NCBI RefSeq assembly: GCF_044596045.1
Contig: NZ_CP138995.1
Coordinates: forward strand, 1,488,001-1,552,000
DNA from: Flagellimonas sp947499585
GTDB taxonomy: Bacteria > Bacteroidota > Bacteroidia > Flavobacteriales > Flavobacteriaceae
DNA: 64,000 nt
Direction of reading: 5' to 3'
The translations under genes were made by a program, and so were the position numbers. Shown piece by piece: positions 60,963-64,000 of this stretch. The notes under the pieces are model-generated. The model saw only the letters and a list, made by a program, of their open reading frames with translations, made no database searches and was not told where the DNA came from. Each line of letters starts with the position of its first letter. Position 1 is the stretch's first letter.

Positions 60963-62285
60963 TTACTCACAAACAGCTATACCAACTGTACCAACAACAG
61001 GGCCTAAGGCTCCGCCATTATCTACAGCAGCTTGGTTTCCATTTGGATCGGCAATATTATAGGAATGCTCAGATTCAAAGGCACCAGGAACATAAGAGAC
61101 CACTAATGAAGTAGCACCCTCTGGTACAGTGAATTTACTATTTCCTGAAGAACCATTTCCAAGCGTAAAGGATGCTGCACTACCGCCATCAATAGACACA
61201 GTAATTTGAGCTCCATCCCATCCATCTCCAAAACTATCGAAGAAATTGATGGTGTATTCACCTGGGAACGGTGCATCTGCGTTCAACAATGTACATTCTA
61301 GAACATTGATTTGAACATAATTTTCCGTATCGGGTGCATTAGTTGTTACTATTCTGCCATCTGCAGTCTCAAATTCGAAACGTAGATTGAATTCATCATT
61401 TATTCCTAAGTCAGCAAACGTTAGCGTAGCACCATAAAGCTCCTCAAGTGTACGAGTGAATTCAACAGTTCTTACACCATCTGCGTCAGAAGTAAGACTG
61501 GAAATATCATAGCTGATCAACTCTGCTTCGGCTTCTGAAAGATCTGGATCTCCATCTTCGATGGTCCTGTCAACGAACTCTCTGAATATTGTTAGCGTGT
61601 TAAGCAAAGCTCCATCAGCTCCATCATCAATTCTAATCTGAACAGAGTAGATATCATTAGTTGCCGTTGGGGCAATATTGATACCAGTCTTGTCAGCAAC
61701 ATTGATACCATCGTTTAGAAATGGCAATAGAAGGCTAATGCCATCATCAACCGTTTCAGTATAACGATAGGGAGAGCTAAAGAAAGAACCTCCACTTACA
61801 TTACCCGTGGTATCTTCGTTTTTAAATGATCTACCATCCGTAAGGAAAAGTTCCATGTCCACTACAAATTGATCACCTGGCAATACTTGCGTAAGAGGTA
61901 TACCAACTGCAGTAAGAAACTCTGCCAAAGTAAGGCTGTAATCAAAAGTTGGAAGCCCATCTAACTCACCAAATTCACTAGCAGCAATAGTTGCAAGGGC
62001 AGCACCGGAAACAGAATCATCATCAGTACCATTGTTGTCCACATAACTTCCTGTAATCTCAACACGATCTAAAAGGGCTCCACCTTCTGCATCTTGCTCT
62101 TGAATACTAAAGGACAAAACACTTGCTGTGTCGAACATGTCCAAAGAACCAGATGAGTCCAAGGTTCTCAAGACTGCACCGGCTGTTACAGTATCCTGCA
62201 CCAGTAAAGTAATCTTGTCGTCCTCACTACAGGCAGTAACAAAGACTGCCATGGCCAACAGGACATATATCTTAAAATTTTTCAT
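60963..62285 (-). CDS. Lipoprotein with internal duplication, unrecognised
   Basis: The 440-residue protein has lipobox VTAC (C19). Two similar domains of about 130 residues follow (about 35-165 and 190-325). Each opens with a strand pair (ALLDRVEITGSYVD; ALLNTLTIFREFVD), continues with LTLAEFLTAVGIPLTQVLPGD or RTLEELYGATLTFADLGIND, and closes with a strand ending in TDGRSF or ADGRIV. A separate C-terminal domain begins at PFPGEYTINFFDSFGDGWDG. The family is not recognised. It follows the SusD gene by 32 bases and precedes a terminator, so it is likely part of the uptake system. It could bind a ligand at the surface. Confidence 0.75.
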   Translation of the reverse strand: MKNFKIYVLLAMAVFVTACSEDDKITLLVQDTVTAGAVLRTLDSSGSLDMFDTASVLSFSIQEQDAEGGALLDRVEITGSYVDNNGTDDDSVSGAALATIAASEFGELDGLPTFDYSLTLAEFLTAVGIPLTQVLPGDQFVVDMELFLTDGRSFKNEDTTGNVSGGSFFSSPYRYTETVDDGISLLLPFLNDGINVADKTGINIAPTATNDIYSVQIRIDDGADGALLNTLTIFREFVDRTIEDGDPDLSEAEAELISYDISSLTSDADGVRTVEFTRTLEELYGATLTFADLGINDEFNLRFEFETADGRIVTTNAPDTENYVQINVLECTLLNADAPFPGEYTINFFDSFGDGWDGAQITVSIDGGSAASFTLGNGSSGNSKFTVPEGATSLVVSYVPGAFESEHSYNIADPNGNQAAVDNGGALGPVVGTVGIAVCE

Positions 62286-62317
62286 GAAATTAAATTTTAT
62301 GTTCATTGCTCTTTTTT

Positions 62318-64000
62318 TTAGTTGGCCACAGGGGCACTTGGGTTAGTATCCCAGAATACGGGCTGTGTTTGATCCGTTTTTTGCGTGATATTGGAATTCG
62401 TATTCACAGCATTTGCAGGATAATACATGGATCTAATAAAAGTACCTGGGTCAGGCTCTAGGTTTGGCTGTAATGTTGTTGGGAAACCTGTTCTTCTGTA
62501 GAAGTTGTAGGGTTCAACACCATTTCCAAAATGAGCAATAAAGAACTGCTCTGCCAAAACATCCCATTTTCCATCTATGTCAGCGTCGTCAAAACGAATT
62601 CCAACCGTTGTGTTCATGTATAAATCGATAGCAGCCTCTGAAGGTTCAAATGAAGTATCAGCTCCAGCTACTCTTCCGGATAGGAAAGCCTGAACCTTAG
62701 CGATAGATTTAGAAATACCAGCCATCATAAATGTACGAGCACCTCCTGTATTTCCAGCTGCCAGTGCCATCTCTGCTCTCATAAAATCCACGCCAAAAGC
62801 TGTCAATAGGTTGGTGATGCCTGTTCCGCCTCCACCTGAAGATGGGTTAATAGCTTGGAAACTGTCATCATCAAATCTACCACCAACTGGATAAGTACCG
62901 TAAGTAGCTCTCAACAAACCATCTGGTGGAATACCATCTGCTTCTCCATGTGCTCTACCCCAAAAACCGTTTGGTAAAAAACAGAAATCTCCTCCAAATC
63001 CTGCATCAAGATAATGTTGCGGTGGAGTCTCTAAAGAACAGTTTAATAATTCTTCATTTGGCGCTATACCAGCTCCTGGAACTGCCGAAGTCTGTCTGTA
63101 AAAGTAGTAACGAATCCTTGGATCATCTGTAGTATCCATCAATTGCATCAACCAGTTTGACATATACTCCCCAGCACCTGCTGCTTGATAGTTAAGTCCA
63201 TATCTAGGATGTCTGGTATCTGGCTGTGTGGCACTAGCCGCTGGCCAGCTATACAGGAAATCATCTGCAGTATCGGTGATATAGTTACCGCTGGCAATGA
63301 TTGCATTAAAACTAGCTTCTGCGTTTGTATCCACCAATCTACGTTGTAGATAGATTTTTAGTTTAAGCGTATTGGCCGCATTCACCCATTTGTCATAATC
63401 ATTTCCATAAAAGAAATCATTAGCTGGATCAGAGGAAGGTGAGCTATTGAAATTAGCAATTGCATCATCTAAAAGCAGCAACATGGCATCATAAATGCTT
63501 GCTCCTGAATCCAAAGCAGGGTTAAAATTCTGCTCCGCCCCTTGAATGATTTCGGAGTAAGGAACATCACCGAAGAAATCCACCATACTGATCATCAAAT
63601 ACGCCTCAATAAACTGGGCAATACCAATGTGTCTAGTTTGTTCTGCAGCTTCAGCCAATGGTGTCATAGCGCGAATATCCGCAAGAACACCCCTATAGGC
63701 ATTGATCCATTCATCGTTCATGTCACTATCTTGATAAACACTTTGGTAATTTCTACCATTCATGTTCACAACACGTGTCATCTCCATGCCCAACTCATTA
63801 AAACCATCCCCGGTGGTATTACCACCTGACTGGAAGTTGTCGTTAAGGTCAAAATCGGCATCACCTTCATACTGTCTTACAAAATCCTCCTGAATAGAAT
63901 TCAAGAAGAAATCTACACCCGCTTGATCGGGGGTAAGCGCATTTGGATCTAAGGTAATGTCGAGCTCTGTAGTCTCACAAGAGGTGAATGCAAGCAATCC
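62318..64000 (-). CDS. SusD/RagB-family outer-membrane lipoprotein, partial (start beyond window)
   Basis: The gene enters from the right edge and about 560 residues are visible; only the first 15-20 residues or so should be missing. The visible N-terminus LLAFTSCETTEL holds the lipobox (C) and then the SusD-like_2 pattern: DAGFGGDFCFLPNGFWGRAH, a TPR-like helical core (ANTLKLKIYLQRRLVDTNAE, NAANT) and the C-terminal FPTTLQPNLEPDPGTFIRSM. SusD proteins cap the SusC transporter and bind glycans or other nutrients. The SusC gene is expected just outside the window. The family is sure; ligand is not. Confidence 0.88.
   Translation of the reverse strand, partial: GLLAFTSCETTELDITLDPNALTPDQAGVDFFLNSIQEDFVRQYEGDADFDLNDNFQSGGNTTGDGFNELGMEMTRVVNMNGRNYQSVYQDSDMNDEWINAYRGVLADIRAMTPLAEAAEQTRHIGIAQFIEAYLMISMVDFFGDVPYSEIIQGAEQNFNPALDSGASIYDAMLLLLDDAIANFNSSPSSDPANDFFYGNDYDKWVNAANTLKLKIYLQRRLVDTNAEASFNAIIASGNYITDTADDFLYSWPAASATQPDTRHPRYGLNYQAAGAGEYMSNWLMQLMDTTDDPRIRYYFYRQTSAVPGAGIAPNEELLNCSLETPPQHYLDAGFGGDFCFLPNGFWGRAHGEADGIPPDGLLRATYGTYPVGGRFDDDSFQAINPSSGGGGTGITNLLTAFGVDFMRAEMALAAGNTGGARTFMMAGISKSIAKVQAFLSGRVAGADTSFEPSEAAIDLYMNTTVGIRFDDADIDGKWDVLAEQFFIAHFGNGVEPYNFYRRTGFPTTLQPNLEPDPGTFIRSMYYPANAVNTNSNITQKTDQTQPVFWDTNPSAPVAN

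Noticed and set aside
1..64000. tRNA, rRNA, CRISPR, prophage or insertion sequence
   Set aside because: No cloverleaf, repeat-spacer array, integrase or transposase was seen by reading; a covariance-model scan was not possible.

Overview
The window is chromosomal DNA from a member of the Bacteroidota, most likely a marine Flavobacteriaceae (Maribacter/Zobellia/Arenibacter-like; genus not resolvable from sequence alone). The evidence is a PorV-type type IX secretion protein next to cdd, pdhA and pdhC; promoters of the Bacteroidota form TTG-N17-23-TAnnTTTG instead of TTGACA/TATAAT; a fused hpt-adk gene; many short lipoprotein signals ending in SC or AC; and a SusD-type lipoprotein at the right edge. 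The DNA is AT-rich, densely coding on both strands, with no gap above about 270 bases. I saw no rRNA, tRNA, CRISPR array, prophage or insertion sequence.

Layout. 1-6.2 kb: end of porV, then cdd, pdhA-pdhC (pyruvate dehydrogenase E1 alpha and E2), a secreted M28 peptidase and a short-chain dehydrogenase. 6.2-13.5 kb: a methyltransferase, a SprT-like metalloprotein, manC, a DUF389 membrane protein, the lipid-transport pair mlaE-mlaF and a PafA-type alkaline phosphatase. 13.5-20.2 kb: a serine hydrolase, a compact glycosyltransferase/methyltransferase/ketosynthase III cluster, and gcvP. 20.2-24 kb: a UbiA-like membrane protein, an ECF sigma factor with a small zinc anti-sigma factor, and a GbsR-type regulator heading an operon with a membrane protein and a methyltransferase. 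24-31.2 kb: housekeeping genes (M3 peptidase, purK-purE, hpt-adk, GNAT, obg) and a DUF4136 lipoprotein.

31.3-38.8 kb: an S9 peptidase, a LytS/LytTR two-component pair, DoxX, a dehydrogenase-cupin pair, and mpl for murein recycling. 38.8-48.8 kb: accessory genes (Crp/Fnr regulator, metallophosphoesterase with an MFS transporter, rsgA, a HEITH lipoprotein, a second serine hydrolase, RibD-like reductase, bile-acid-type symporter, DUF1569). 48.9-57.4 kb: radC, a polysaccharide-deacetylase-like protein, a YjjG-type phosphatase, three linked envelope genes (lipoprotein, DUF5723 barrel, exported protein), rarA, rhomboid and rlmB. 57.4-64 kb: a glycan/nutrient-uptake type locus with a 1112-residue FG-GAP/UnbV lipoprotein, an unrecognised lipoprotein with an internal duplication, and a SusD-family lipoprotein cut by the window edge.

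Most of the window is ordinary conserved core. The points most worth a second look are: a perfect 17-bp inverted repeat overlapping the promoter of the GbsR-type gene, with a half-site before the next gene; several genes whose -7 box lies only 4-5 bases before the start codon (probable leaderless mRNAs); the ketosynthase/methyltransferase/glycosyltransferase cluster; the DUF5723 envelope operon; the internally duplicated lipoprotein beside susD; and two inverted copies of a dispersed intergenic repeat.
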